Numbered from the stretch's first letter, positions 14,543-22,721 are shown. The stretch: DNA of 33,692 nucleotides from Actinomycetota bacterium (GCA_003161615.1 PMOB01000007.1:1-33692), one strand, 5' to 3'. Program-made: numbers and translations. Notes: generated from the letters alone by a model not told the origin.

Positions 14543-16147
14543 ATGGACGGGCTGATGATGGATTTCCCGCTCACGCTGACGCACCTGCTGAAGCGCGCGG
14601 AGCAGTTCTTCGGCGACGGCGAGATCGTCACGCGGCAGCCGGACAAGAGCTTCCACCGCACGAACTACCGCGACACGATGCGCCGTGCACGGCAGCTCGC
14701 GGTAGCGCTGCGCAAGGCCGGTCTCGAGCGCGGCGACCGCGTCGCGACCCTCTGCTGGAACCATCACCAGCATCACGAGGCGTACTTCGGGATCCCGTGC
14801 GGCGGCTTCGTCCTCCACACGCTGAACCTCCGCCTCCACCCGAACGACCTCGCCTACATCGCAACGCACGCAAACGACCGCGCCGTGATCGTCGACCGCG
14901 CGCTCCTGCCGCTCCTCGAGCAGTTCAATGCGGAGACGCCGATCGAGCACGTCTACGTCGTCGAGGACTCGTACGAGGAGCTGCTCGCGACCGCGGATCC
15001 GGACGAGTGGGAGGACCCGCAGCTCGACGAGAACGAGGCGGCGGCGATGTGCTTCACGAGCGGCACGACGGGACGCCCGCGCGGTGTCGTCTACTCGCAC
15101 CGCTCCTCCGTCCTTCACGCCCTCGGCGTCGGCGCGAACAATCCGCTCGGGCTGGGGTTCGGCATCGACGACGCCGTGATGCCGGTCGTGCCGATGTTCC
15201 ACGCGAACGCTTGGGGCTACCCGTACCTCGCCACGCTGCAGGGGGCGAAGATCGTCTACCCCGGCCCGCATCTCGACGCCGACTCCCTGCTCGAGAACAT
15301 GGAGCAGGAGCACATCACCTGGGCGGCGGGCGTGCCCACGATCTGGATGGGGATCCTCGCGCGCCTCGACGAGGAGCCGGGCAAGTGGGATCTCTCGGCG
15401 ATGAAGGCGATGCTCGTCGGCGGCTCCGCGGTGCCGCGCGCGATGATCGCGGCCTTCGAGGAGCGGCACGGGCTGCGGATCGTGCAGGGCTGGGGGATGA
15501 CCGAGACGTCGCCCGTCGCCTCGACGGCGGCGCTACCGCCCGACCTCGCGGAGGCGGACGCCGACACACGCTGGGACTTCCAGGCGATGGCCGGCATCCC
15601 GCTGCCGTTCGTCGAGATCCGCGTCCGCGCCGGCGACGAGGAGGTGCCGTGGGACGGCGAGTCGATGGGCGAGCTCGAGGTGCGAGGGCCGTGGGTTGCC
15701 GCGTCGTATCTCGACGCGCCCGACACCTCGGACCGCTGGTCGGAGGATGGCTGGTTCCGCACCGGCGACATCGTCTCGATCCACCCGCGCGGCTACATCC
15801 AGATCAAGGACCGCTCGAAGGACGTGATCAAGTCCGGCGGTGAGTGGATCTCCTCCGTCGAGCTCGAGAACGCGCTCATGGCGCATCCGGCCGTGGCCGA
15901 AGCGGCGGTGATCGCGATCCCCGACGAGAAGTGGGCAGAGCGGCCGCTCGCCGCGGTCGTGTTGAAGGAGGGCGCGACGGCGACATCGGACGAGCTGCGG
16001 GAGTTCCTCGCACCGCGCTTCGCGAAGTGGTGGCTGCCCGAGCGCATCGAATTCATCGACGAGATCCCGAAGACGAGCGTCGGCAAGTTCCGCAAGATCG
16101 AGCTGCGCGAGATGTTCGCGGCCGAGACGCCGGCGAAGACGGCTTGA
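14543..16147 (+). CDS. Acyl-CoA synthetase (AMP-forming, ANL superfamily)
   Basis: This 534-residue ligase activates a carboxylic acid to its CoA thioester through an acyl-adenylate. The N-domain has the P-loop-like TSGTTGRPRG, a VPMFHANAWG motif, YGWGMTETSP-type A5 (QGWGMTETSPVAS) and the GELEVRGPWV strand. The C-domain has DGWFRTGDI (hinge Asp), DRSKDVIKSGGEWISS and PKTSVGKFRK with the catalytic Lys. I chose the ATG at 14543 because AAGGAG lies 10 bases before it; an ATG at 14534 sits too close. The 'MFHANAWG...' pattern is typical of medium/long-chain or aryl-acid ligases of the FadD3/FadD17 type. Third in its operon, after the two dehydrogenase subunits. The acid is unknown. Confidence 0.94.
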   Translation: MDGLMMDFPLTLTHLLKRAEQFFGDGEIVTRQPDKSFHRTNYRDTMRRARQLAVALRKAGLERGDRVATLCWNHHQHHEAYFGIPCGGFVLHTLNLRLHPNDLAYIATHANDRAVIVDRALLPLLEQFNAETPIEHVYVVEDSYEELLATADPDEWEDPQLDENEAAAMCFTSGTTGRPRGVVYSHRSSVLHALGVGANNPLGLGFGIDDAVMPVVPMFHANAWGYPYLATLQGAKIVYPGPHLDADSLLENMEQEHITWAAGVPTIWMGILARLDEEPGKWDLSAMKAMLVGGSAVPRAMIAAFEERHGLRIVQGWGMTETSPVASTAALPPDLAEADADTRWDFQAMAGIPLPFVEIRVRAGDEEVPWDGESMGELEVRGPWVAASYLDAPDTSDRWSEDGWFRTGDIVSIHPRGYIQIKDRSKDVIKSGGEWISSVELENALMAHPAVAEAAVIAIPDEKWAERPLAAVVLKEGATATSDELREFLAPRFAKWWLPERIEFIDEIPKTSVGKFRKIELREMFAAETPAKTA

Positions 16148-17055
16148 AGGCAGCACTCCTCAGCGCGGTCGACGGGCCGTTCGAGCTCGCCGACGTCCCC
16201 GATCCGGAAGTCGCGGACGGGCAGGCGCTCGTGCAGGTGCGCGCGGCCGGGCTCAACTTCCTCGACGTCCTGATCCGGCACGGCCGCTATCCGCAGATGC
16301 CGGAGCTGCCGGCGGTGCTCGGCGCGGAGCTGTGCGGCGAGCTCGAGGACGGGACGCGGGTCATGGCTTTGGTGACGCGCGGCGGCTACGCTGAGCTCGC
16401 GGCCGTCGACCGCGCTTCGCTCGTGCCGTTGCCGGAGCACGCGTCGTTCGCCGAGGGTGCGGCGTTCCTCCTCACCTTCCTCACTGCGTACGTCCCGCTG
16501 ACGCGGCAGGTGCGGCTCGTGGAAGGCGCGACCGTGCTCGTGCACGCGGCGGCGGGCGGCGTCGGCACGGCGACGATCCAGGTCGCGCGCGCTTTGGGTG
16601 CGCGCGTCGTGGGCGCAGCCGGCTCGGCGGAGAAGCTCGACCTCTGCCGCGAGCTTGGCGCCGAGGACGCGTTCCTCTACGACGAGATCCCGGACGATCT
16701 ACGCGTCGACGTCGTCGTCGATCCGGTGGGCGGCGAGCTGTTCGAGGCGGCGATCGGCCGTCTCCGCCCGCTCGGCCAGCTCGTGGCGATCGGCTACGCG
16801 GGCGGGATGTGGCCGGAGCTGCAGCCGGCGAACGTCGTCGGACGCAGTGTCGGCATTCAGGGCGTCTACCTCGGCCGGCTCCTTCGTCACGCGCCGGACG
16901 TCGTCGCGGCCTGCACGCGCGAGCTGCTCGAGCTGTGGGGGAACGGGACGATCAAGCCACTCGTCGGCGCCGAGTTCCCGCTCGCCGATGTCGAGAAGGC
17001 GCATGAGCTCGTCGAGTCGCGGCGCAGCGTCGGCAAGGTCGTCCTGCTCCCGTGA
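16144..17055 (+). CDS. NADPH:quinone oxidoreductase-like zinc-free alcohol dehydrogenase (MDR)
   Basis: This 303-residue MDR-superfamily reductase transfers hydride from NAD(P)H to a quinone or an alpha,beta-unsaturated carbonyl. It starts MKAALLSAVDGPFEL, a GroES-like N-domain with GLNFLDVLIRHGRYPQMPELP (the common quinone reductase signature). The Rossmann domain has VLVHAAAGGVGTATIQVARALGARVVG (about 130-157). The usual structural- and catalytic-zinc Cys/His sets are absent. TTG at 16144 overlaps the stop of the synthetase gene (TTGA), so co-translation is likely. In this operon it could reduce an enoyl intermediate or recycle a redox carrier; the sequence does not decide. Confidence 0.9.
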   Translation: MKAALLSAVDGPFELADVPDPEVADGQALVQVRAAGLNFLDVLIRHGRYPQMPELPAVLGAELCGELEDGTRVMALVTRGGYAELAAVDRASLVPLPEHASFAEGAAFLLTFLTAYVPLTRQVRLVEGATVLVHAAAGGVGTATIQVARALGARVVGAAGSAEKLDLCRELGAEDAFLYDEIPDDLRVDVVVDPVGGELFEAAIGRLRPLGQLVAIGYAGGMWPELQPANVVGRSVGIQGVYLGRLLRHAPDVVAACTRELLELWGNGTIKPLVGAEFPLADVEKAHELVESRRSVGKVVLLP

Positions 17056-17681
17056 GGGCCCTCGTCACCGGCGGACGCGGAGGGATCGGCTCCGCGATCT
17101 GCGCGCTCCTCGACGACCCGCTCGTCCTCGACCTGCCGGAGTTCGACGTCTCCGCGCCCGAAGCGTGGGCCGGGCTCGAGGGCGAGTTCGACGCCGCCTT
17201 CCTCAACGCCGGCATCGGGATCGGCTTCCCGGATGTGGCAGACCTTCCGGTCGCCGAGTACCGGCGGATCGTCGGCGCGAACCTCGACGGCGTCGTCTTC
17301 GGCACACGCGAGCTGGCAGCGCGATTGATGCCGAACGGCGGCTCGATCGTCGCGACCGCCTCGCTCGCCGGGCTTACGGGGATGCCGTTCGACCCGAGCT
17401 ACACCGCGACAAAGCACGCAGTCGTCGGCTGGGTGCGGGGCGCGGCGCCCGGCCTTGCGGCGCGCGGGATCCGGATCAACGCGCTCTGCCCCGGCTTCGC
17501 CGACACGCCGATCGTCCGGGACGAGCTCCGCGACAACCCGCTCGCCCCGCTCATGGAGCCGTCGTTCGTCGCCGCCGCCGCGCTGCAGGTGCTCGGCGAC
17601 TCCGAGAGCGGCCGCGCCTGGGTCGTGCAGCCGAACCGCGTCGTCCCGTTCGAGTTCCGTGGCGTGCCGGGACCACGATGA
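17052..17681 (+). CDS. Short-chain dehydrogenase/reductase (short form)
   Basis: This 209-residue SDR, somewhat shorter than the usual 240-260, has a TGGRGGIG nucleotide motif (6-13), LDLPEFDVS for the second strand, an NAGIGIG version of the NNAG motif, and YTATK as the Tyr-x3-Lys active site preceded by a Ser (ATASLAG). It would oxidise or reduce a hydroxyl/carbonyl with NAD(P)H. GTG at 17052 overlaps the previous stop (GTGA). In the P. putida levulinate pathway an SDR reduces a 4-ketoacyl-CoA to the 4-hydroxyacyl-CoA; this protein or the SDR at 21058 could do the same here. Substrate unknown. Confidence 0.9.
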   Translation: MRALVTGGRGGIGSAICALLDDPLVLDLPEFDVSAPEAWAGLEGEFDAAFLNAGIGIGFPDVADLPVAEYRRIVGANLDGVVFGTRELAARLMPNGGSIVATASLAGLTGMPFDPSYTATKHAVVGWVRGAAPGLAARGIRINALCPGFADTPIVRDELRDNPLAPLMEPSFVAAAALQVLGDSESGRAWVVQPNRVVPFEFRGVPGPR

Positions 17682-18100
17682 GCCCGCGTTCGCGCCTCCC
17701 GTGGGGTGAATTTCCGCCGGAGGACCCACACGTCTGGAACACGCTCGGCTACCGCGGCGTCGAGCAGGCGGATGGCAAGGCCGTGATCGAGTGGGACGCA
17801 CCGCCGGAGTACTGCTTCCACTCTCCGAGCGGGCCGATCGTGCACGGCGGGATGGTCGCGGCCCTCCTCGACACCGTGATGGGCGGGGCGTGCTGGACGC
17901 TGATGGCATCCGATGAGGACTTCCTCACCGCCGACCTGCGCACGGAGTTCCACCGCTCGGCGCGACCGGGGACGTTGCGAGCGGAGGGTCACGTCGTGCG
18001 GCGCAACCGCCGGGTGGTCTTCTGCGGCGGGGAGCTGTTTCAGGACGGGGAGCTCCTCGCGAGCGCCCGCTGCACGCAGATCGTGCGCCGCGCTAGCTGA
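17678..18100 (+). CDS. Hotdog-fold thioesterase (PaaI/YigI-like)
   Basis: This 140-residue single hotdog-domain protein carries the helix-capping motif HGGMVAALLDTVMGGA (about 53-68) after PPEYCFHSPSGPIV, then DLRTEFHRSARPGTLRAEGHVVRRNRRVVFCGGEL. These are the landmarks of PaaI-type thioesterases, which hydrolyse acyl-CoAs to free CoASH under substrate stress. The ATG start overlaps the SDR stop (ATGA). It is the last gene of the six-gene operon, and its TGA overlaps the convergent GNAT by 8 bases. It likely serves as a CoA-release valve. Confidence 0.9.
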   Translation: MSPRSRLPWGEFPPEDPHVWNTLGYRGVEQADGKAVIEWDAPPEYCFHSPSGPIVHGGMVAALLDTVMGGACWTLMASDEDFLTADLRTEFHRSARPGTLRAEGHVVRRNRRVVFCGGELFQDGELLASARCTQIVRRAS

Positions 18101-18644
18101 GCCGCTGCTCGAGCGCGGCTTTGATCTCCGGCCAGTCGTCGTCGATCACCGCGTACCAGGCCGAGTCCCGCCGCTCGCCGCCGCGGACGAGCATGTGCTT
18201 CCGGTGGACCCCCTCGAACGTCGCGCCTACCTTCTCGAGCGCCGGCCGCGAGCGCTCGTTCGCCGCATCCGTCTTGAACTCGACACGGAGGTAGCCCTCG
18301 TCCTCGAACGCGTGCCGCAGCAGGAGGTACTTCGCCTCGGTGTTCGCGCCTGTCCCCCACGCGTCCGGATGGAGCCACGTGTTGCCGATCTCCACCGAGC
18401 GGTCGGCGGGGCGGTGGCTCATGAAGCTCGTATGCCCGACGAGCCGGCCGTCGAGGAAGTGAGCGAAGCCCATCTCGACCGACTCGAACCACGCGTGGAA
18501 CGCGTCGCGGCTCTCGTAGCCGCGCACCTTCATCCAGCGCCACGTCCGCGGATCCTGCGCGACCGCCCAGAGCTCCTCCTCATGGTGCGCCTCGAGCGGC
18601 TCGAGCCGGACGCGGTCTCCCTCGAGGACTACGTGAAGCGCCAG
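18093..18644 (-). CDS. GNAT acetyltransferase, RimJ/RimL-like, probable CTG start
   Basis: This GNAT-fold N-acetyltransferase of about 183 residues begins VLEGDRVRLEPLEAHHEEEL and continues with WRWM, GHTSFM and the acceptor/donor motif A region NTWLHPDAWGTGANTEAKYLLLRHAFEDEGYLRVEFKTDAANERSRPALEKVGATFEGVHRKHM. That matches RimJ/RimL-type acetyltransferases. No ATG, GTG or TTG occurs in frame near the N-terminus; the best candidate is CTG at 18644, with AAAGG about 8 bases upstream, overlapping the upstream dehydrogenase by 16 bases. A downstream ATG start would delete strand 1. Acceptor unknown; its C-terminal end overlaps the thioesterase stop. Confidence 0.85.
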   Translation of the reverse strand: MALHVVLEGDRVRLEPLEAHHEEELWAVAQDPRTWRWMKVRGYESRDAFHAWFESVEMGFAHFLDGRLVGHTSFMSHRPADRSVEIGNTWLHPDAWGTGANTEAKYLLLRHAFEDEGYLRVEFKTDAANERSRPALEKVGATFEGVHRKHMLVRGGERRDSAWYAVIDDDWPEIKAALEQRLS

Positions 18645-19807
18645 CCGTCGCCTTTCGAGAACGCGCGGAGGATGCGCCGGGCGACGACCGACTTGTGCAC
18701 CTCGTCCGGGCCGTCGTACACGCGCCCGCCGCGGGCCATCCGGTACATGAGCGCGAGCGGGGTGTCGTCGGTGAGCCCGAGGCCGCCGTGCACCTGGATC
18801 GCGCGATCGACGACCTCGCCGAGCACACGCGCCGCGTAGAACTTGATCAGGGAGATCTCGACGCGCGCCTCGTCGCCCTCGTCGATGCGCTGGGCCGCCT
18901 GCATCGTCATCAGCCGGCAGGCCTGGATCTCGGCGGCAGACTCGGCGATCCAGTTCTGGACGGTCTGCTTCTCGGCGAGCTTGCCGCCGAACGCCTCCCG
19001 CTCGAGCGAGTACGTGCACATCAGCTCGAAAGCGCGCTCCATCTGGCCGAGCCAGCGCATCACGTGGTGGATGCGGCCGGGACCGAGCCGCTTCTGCGCG
19101 ATCCGGAAGCCGTCGCCCGGCTCGCCCAGCGTGTTCGCGAACGGCACGCGAACGCCGGTGAAGCGCGTCTCGCAATGCGTCCCCCAGCCGCGCCCCTCGT
19201 GCCCCATCACCGGCACGCGGCGCACGAGCTCGTAGCCCGGCGTGTCGGTCGGGACGAGGATCATCGAGGCGCGCCTGTGCGGCTCGGCGTCCGGCTCCGT
19301 CACGACCATCACGACGCCGAACGCAGCGCCGTCGGCACCGGAGGAGAACCACTTGTGCGCGTCGATCACCCACTCGTCGCCGTCGCGGACGGCCCGGCCC
19401 TGCAGCAGCGTCGGGTCGGAGCCCGCCACCTCCGGCTCGGTCATCCCGAAGAACGAGCGCACCTCGCCGCTGACGAGCGGCTCGAGAAACGTCTTCCGCT
19501 GCTCGTCCGTGCCGTACAGGTGGAGGATCTCGGCGTTGCCGGCGTCGGGCGCCTGGCAGCCGAAGATCAGCTGGGCGATGAAGCTGCGGCCGATCTCCTC
19601 GTTGAGGTACGCGTACTCGAGGAAGCCGCTGCCCGACCCGCCCGCCTCCGGCGGCAGGTGCGGCGCCCACAGTCCGGCGTCCTTCGCCTTCTCCTGCAGC
19701 TCGGCGATCAGGGCGTCGGCGGCCCCGTCTTCGGTGGTCAGGGCGCGCTCGTTCGGATAGACGTGCTCCTCCATGAACGCGCGTACCTGTTCGCGGCGAT
19801 CGGTCAC
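18629..19807 (-). CDS. ACAD10/ACAD11-type acyl-CoA dehydrogenase (LvaC-like)
   Basis: This 392-residue acyl-CoA dehydrogenase-fold enzyme has N-terminal helices (REQVRAFMEEHVYPNERAL), a middle domain with FFGMTEPEVAGSDPT and AHKWFSSGADGAAFGVVMV, and the C-terminal domain SLEREAFGGKLAEKQTVQNWIAE then GLTDDTPLALMYRMARGGRVYDGPDEVHKSVVARRIL. The catalytic-Glu position (Y-E-G-T in MCAD) reads Y-D-G-P-D, the Asp-containing motif shared with ACAD10/ACAD11 and P. putida LvaC. Those proteins act on 4-phosphorylated acyl-CoAs. The GTG at 19807 gives the family's normal start; an ATG-initiated longer frame upstream is not conserved. It is divergent from the APH-like kinase with only 19 bp between the starts. 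In mammals the same two domains are fused in one protein, which strengthens the functional link. Confidence 0.94.
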   Translation of the reverse strand: MTDRREQVRAFMEEHVYPNERALTTEDGAADALIAELQEKAKDAGLWAPHLPPEAGGSGSGFLEYAYLNEEIGRSFIAQLIFGCQAPDAGNAEILHLYGTDEQRKTFLEPLVSGEVRSFFGMTEPEVAGSDPTLLQGRAVRDGDEWVIDAHKWFSSGADGAAFGVVMVVTEPDAEPHRRASMILVPTDTPGYELVRRVPVMGHEGRGWGTHCETRFTGVRVPFANTLGEPGDGFRIAQKRLGPGRIHHVMRWLGQMERAFELMCTYSLEREAFGGKLAEKQTVQNWIAESAAEIQACRLMTMQAAQRIDEGDEARVEISLIKFYAARVLGEVVDRAIQVHGGLGLTDDTPLALMYRMARGGRVYDGPDEVHKSVVARRILRAFSKGDGWRFT

Positions 19808-19826
19808 AACCGCGATGATCGCACGG

Positions 19827-20750
19827 ATGCGCGAGGCGCTCGAAGTCCTACTCGGCCCTGTGTCCGAACCCGTCCTGCTCGCAGGCGGCGCGTCGAAGGA
19901 GGCGTGGGCGGTCGACGCGGTCGGCGAGCCCCTGCTCGTCCGGCGTGCGGCGGTCGGCGTCATCCACAAGCACACGCTCTCGCTCCACGACGAGTTCGCC
20001 GTGATCGAGGCGGCGTTCGCGGCGGGAGTGAAGGTGCCGCGGCCGATCCTCTACATCGAGGATCTCGACGGCCGCGAGGCGTTCGTCATGGAACGAATCG
20101 GGGGCGAGACGATCGGGCGACGCATCGTGCGGATGGAGCCGGTGCCGCCGAGCCTGCCGCTCGAGCTGGCCGAAGAGCTCACGAAGATCCACGCGATCCC
20201 GCCCGAGCGCGTGCCGTTTCTCCACGAGGCGTCGCTCGAGCGGCTGGTGGACGAGCTGGACGAGGTCGACGAGCCACATCCGGCGATCGAGCTCGGGCTC
20301 TGGTGGCTGCGCGAGAACCGCCCGGCGCCGCGCGAGCCGGTTGTCGTGCACGGCGACTTCCGGATCGGCAACGTCGCAGTCGACGAGCAGGGGCTCGTCG
20401 GCGTCCTCGACTGGGAGTTCGCCCACCTCGACGACCCGGCGCGCGATCTCGCCTGCGGGCTCGTCCGCGCCTGGCGGTTCGGCCGCGACGAGCTTCGGCT
20501 CGGCGGGATCTCCGACGTCGAGCCGTACCTCGAGCGCTACAACGAGCTGACCGGCCGGGAGATCCGGCCCGAGGAGCTCGACTACTGGGAGCTCGCGGGC
20601 AACGTCGCCTGGGCGATCGGCTGCCTCACCCAGGCGCGTCGCCATCTGACCGGCCAGGACCGCAGCGTTGAGCTCGCCATCCTCGGCCGGCTCGGCGCGG
20701 AGGTCGAGTACGAGATCTGCCATCTGCTGGAGAAGGCGGGAGTGACGTGA
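19827..20750 (+). CDS. Aminoglycoside-phosphotransferase-fold kinase (LvaA-like, probable 4-hydroxyacyl-CoA kinase)
   Basis: This 307-residue small-molecule kinase has an LAGGASKEAWAVD nucleotide loop (about 18-30), the catalytic HGDFRIGN motif (175-182; Asp base, Asn for Mg) and DWE (195-197; Mg-binding Asp). Domain-wide features match the ACAD10/11-linked and LvaA-type APH subgroup rather than drug-resistance enzymes. The best-characterised member, LvaA with its partner LvaB, phosphorylates the 4-hydroxyl of 4-hydroxyvaleryl-CoA. The ATG at 19827 is chosen (a GATGAT box 7 bases upstream); ATG 19815 is also possible. Its stop overlaps the GTG of the small partner gene. It is divergent from the LvaC-like dehydrogenase. 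An antibiotic-resistance role is unlikely in this context. Confidence 0.92.
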   Translation: MREALEVLLGPVSEPVLLAGGASKEAWAVDAVGEPLLVRRAAVGVIHKHTLSLHDEFAVIEAAFAAGVKVPRPILYIEDLDGREAFVMERIGGETIGRRIVRMEPVPPSLPLELAEELTKIHAIPPERVPFLHEASLERLVDELDEVDEPHPAIELGLWWLRENRPAPREPVVVHGDFRIGNVAVDEQGLVGVLDWEFAHLDDPARDLACGLVRAWRFGRDELRLGGISDVEPYLERYNELTGREIRPEELDYWELAGNVAWAIGCLTQARRHLTGQDRSVELAILGRLGAEVEYEICHLLEKAGVT

Positions 20751-21046
20751 GCGACAGGCCCACGCCGCAGGAGCTCGCGGAGGCGATCGAGGAGTTCCTC
20801 TCCACCGAGATCCTCCCCACGCTCGACGACCACCGCCTCCGCTTCCGAATGCTCGTCGCGCTCAATGCCCTCGGCATCCTCCACCGCGAGCTCGCGAGGC
20901 TCCCGGCCGAAGACGACGCCGACCAGCGGGCGCTCGCTGCGCGCATCCGGACGGGCGACGTCGAGCCCGGCACGCTCGCGCAGGTCAAGGCGGACGTCGC
21001 GCGGCGGCTGCACATCAACTCGCCGCGCTATCTCGAGCGGTACTAG
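20747..21046 (+). CDS. DUF6285-like small protein (LvaB-like kinase partner)
   Basis: This 99-residue, mostly helical, acidic protein begins MSDRPTPQELAEAIEEFLSTEILPTLDDHRLRFRMLVALNALGILHREL, with a conserved RFRMLVALNALGI helix, and ends INSPRYLERY. That matches the small proteins annotated DUF6285 that sit next to APH-like kinases and acyl-CoA dehydrogenases. In P. putida the equivalent LvaB is needed with LvaA for phosphorylation of 4-hydroxyacyl-CoA. The GTG start overlaps the kinase stop (GTGA), implying stoichiometric production. It has no membrane segment or catalytic motif. It precedes the SDR by 11 bp; its TAG stop is part of a TAGTCT box. Confidence 0.88.
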   Translation: MSDRPTPQELAEAIEEFLSTEILPTLDDHRLRFRMLVALNALGILHRELARLPAEDDADQRALAARIRTGDVEPGTLAQVKADVARRLHINSPRYLERY

Positions 21047-21057
21047 TCTCCCCGGCT

Positions 21058-21990
21058 ATGCCAGATCTCAGTGGAAAGGTCGCAATCGTCACGGGCGCAG
21101 GGCGCGGCATCGGCCGCTCGCATGCGCTCGCGCTCGCGGCCGCGGGCGCGGAACTCGTCATCAACGATCTCGGCGGCGGAGTCGCCGGCGAGGGCGCCGA
21201 CGCGACGCCGGCGCAGCAGGTGGTCGACGAGATCAAGGCGGGCGGCGGCGAGGCTGTCGCGAACGGCGAGAACGTCGCGAGCTTCGACGGCGCCGGCCGC
21301 CTCGTCCAGCAGGCGATCGACGAGTTCGGCCAGCTCGACATCCTGATCAACAACGCGGGGATCCTCCGCGACCGGATGCTCGTGAACATGACGGAGGAGG
21401 AGTGGGACGCGGTGATCGCCGTCCACCTCAAGGGCCACTTCGCGCCGACGCAGCATGCCGCCGCCCACTGGCGCGAGCGCTCGAAGGCCGGCGAGGAGGT
21501 GCGCGCCCGCATCGTCAACACGTCGAGCCCCTCCGGAGTGTTCGGAAACGTCGGCCAGGCGAACTACGGCGCCGCGAAGGCCGGCATCGCGGGCTTCACC
21601 GTGATCGTCGCGCAGGAGCTTGCGCGCTACGGCGTCACCGTCAACTGCCTCGCCCCGAACGCGCGCACGCGCATGACCGAGGAGACCTTCCAGATGAGCG
21701 CGCCGGAGGAAGGCTTCGACCCGCTCGACCCGTCGAACGTCTCCGCCGTCGTCGTCGCGCTGTGCGCCGACGAGGCGCAGGCGATCACCGGACAGGTCTT
21801 CCACGTCTGGGGTGGCGCGGTCAACGCGCTGCGCGGCTGGAGCGCCGGCGAGCTGTTCGACGCGCCGGACGGCTGGGAGCCGGACGCGCTGCTCGGCGAG
21901 CTCCTCGCGCGCTTCCCGGACGGCGCCTCTCCGCCCGGCATGATCGCCGGGATGCGGTCCGCGGGCGGACAGTCGCTCCAGGCGAGCTGA
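21058..21990 (+). CDS. SDR, HSD17B4/MFE-2-type (3R)-hydroxyacyl-CoA dehydrogenase-like
   Basis: This 310-residue SDR has a TGAGRGIG motif (13-20), an NNAG motif within LINNAGILRDRML (the GILRDR string is characteristic of MFE-2/HSD17B4-like hydroxyacyl-CoA dehydrogenases), a Ser-rich NTSSPSGV and the active-site YGAAK. The C-terminal extension (residues about 250-310, WSAGELFDAPDGWEPDALLGELLARFPDG) is typical of the actinobacterial 3-oxoacyl/3-hydroxyacyl subfamily. It probably oxidises a 3-hydroxyacyl-CoA to the 3-ketoacyl-CoA. ATG at 21058; TAGTCT lies 8 bases upstream. Directly followed by livG (TGATG overlap), so it belongs to the transporter operon. Confidence 0.93.
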   Translation: MPDLSGKVAIVTGAGRGIGRSHALALAAAGAELVINDLGGGVAGEGADATPAQQVVDEIKAGGGEAVANGENVASFDGAGRLVQQAIDEFGQLDILINNAGILRDRMLVNMTEEEWDAVIAVHLKGHFAPTQHAAAHWRERSKAGEEVRARIVNTSSPSGVFGNVGQANYGAAKAGIAGFTVIVAQELARYGVTVNCLAPNARTRMTEETFQMSAPEEGFDPLDPSNVSAVVVALCADEAQAITGQVFHVWGGAVNALRGWSAGELFDAPDGWEPDALLGELLARFPDGASPPGMIAGMRSAGGQSLQAS

Positions 21991-22721
21991 TGGCGCTCCT
22001 CACGCTGGACCAGGCTCGACTCCGGTTCGGCGGCATCGTCGCGCTCGACGACGTCTCCCTCGCAGTGGAGGAGGGATCGATCGCCGGGCTGATCGGCCCG
22101 AACGGCGCCGGTAAGACAACCGCCTTCAACGCGATCACGCGCCTCTACCGCCTCGACTCCGGCGACGTCATCTTCGACGGCCGTTCGCTCCGCCACACGC
22201 GGCCGAGCCGCGTCGTCCGGCTCGGAATCGCGCGCACCTTCCAGAACCTCGAGCTCTTCCCGCGCCTGACCGTGCTCGAGAACGTGCTCGTCGGCGCGCA
22301 CGTCTCCTCCCGCTTCCGGCGCGAGCGCGACGTGCGTCGCGACGCGCTCGAGACGCTCGCGGCCGTGGGCTGTGCCGAGCACGCCAACCGGCCGGCAGCC
22401 GGCCTGCCGTTCGGGACGCTCAAGCGCGTCGAGCTCGCGCGGGCGCTCGCGGCCAAGCCCCGTGTGCTCCTCCTCGACGAGCCGGCCGGCGGTCTCAACC
22501 ACGAGGAGGTCGACGAGCTTGCCGGCCTCATCCGGCACCTGCGCGACGAGCGAGAGCTGACGATTCTTCTCGTGGAGCACCACATGCGGCTCGTCATGCA
22601 GCTCTGCGACCACGTCCACGTCCTCGACTTCGGCAAGACGATCGCCTCAGGCATCCCTGCCCACGTGCAGCGCGACCCTGCGGTGATCGAGGCGTACCTC
22701 GGCGGAGAGCTCGCCGCGTGA
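21990..22721 (+). CDS. livG: Branched-chain amino acid/carboxylate ABC transporter ATPase LivG
   Basis: This 243-residue ATPase subunit has Walker A GPNGAGKTT, Q-loop RTFQNLELF, Walker B VLLLDEPAGGLNHEE and H-loop LLVEHHM. The ABC signature reads LPFGTLKRVE rather than LSGGQ, a variant seen in many actinobacterial LivG proteins. The family powers uptake of branched-chain amino acids and, in several lineages, amides, aromatic or other carboxylic acids. ATG overlaps the SDR stop; the next ATPase starts inside its own stop (GTGA). With livF, livH, livM and livK it forms a complete importer. Confidence 0.95.
   Translation: MALLTLDQARLRFGGIVALDDVSLAVEEGSIAGLIGPNGAGKTTAFNAITRLYRLDSGDVIFDGRSLRHTRPSRVVRLGIARTFQNLELFPRLTVLENVLVGAHVSSRFRRERDVRRDALETLAAVGCAEHANRPAAGLPFGTLKRVELARALAAKPRVLLLDEPAGGLNHEEVDELAGLIRHLRDERELTILLVEHHMRLVMQLCDHVHVLDFGKTIASGIPAHVQRDPAVIEAYLGGELAA

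Noticed and set aside
18645-19670. A frame joining the GNAT to 340 extra codons upstream
   Set aside because: It is the out-of-frame shadow of the ACAD10/11-type dehydrogenase; only the part from about 18644 downstream looks like a GNAT.
19827-20750. Aminoglycoside resistance gene
   Set aside because: The fold is shared, but the close neighbours (DUF6285-type protein and a YDGPDEVH dehydrogenase) match acyl-CoA-linked kinases, not drug resistance.
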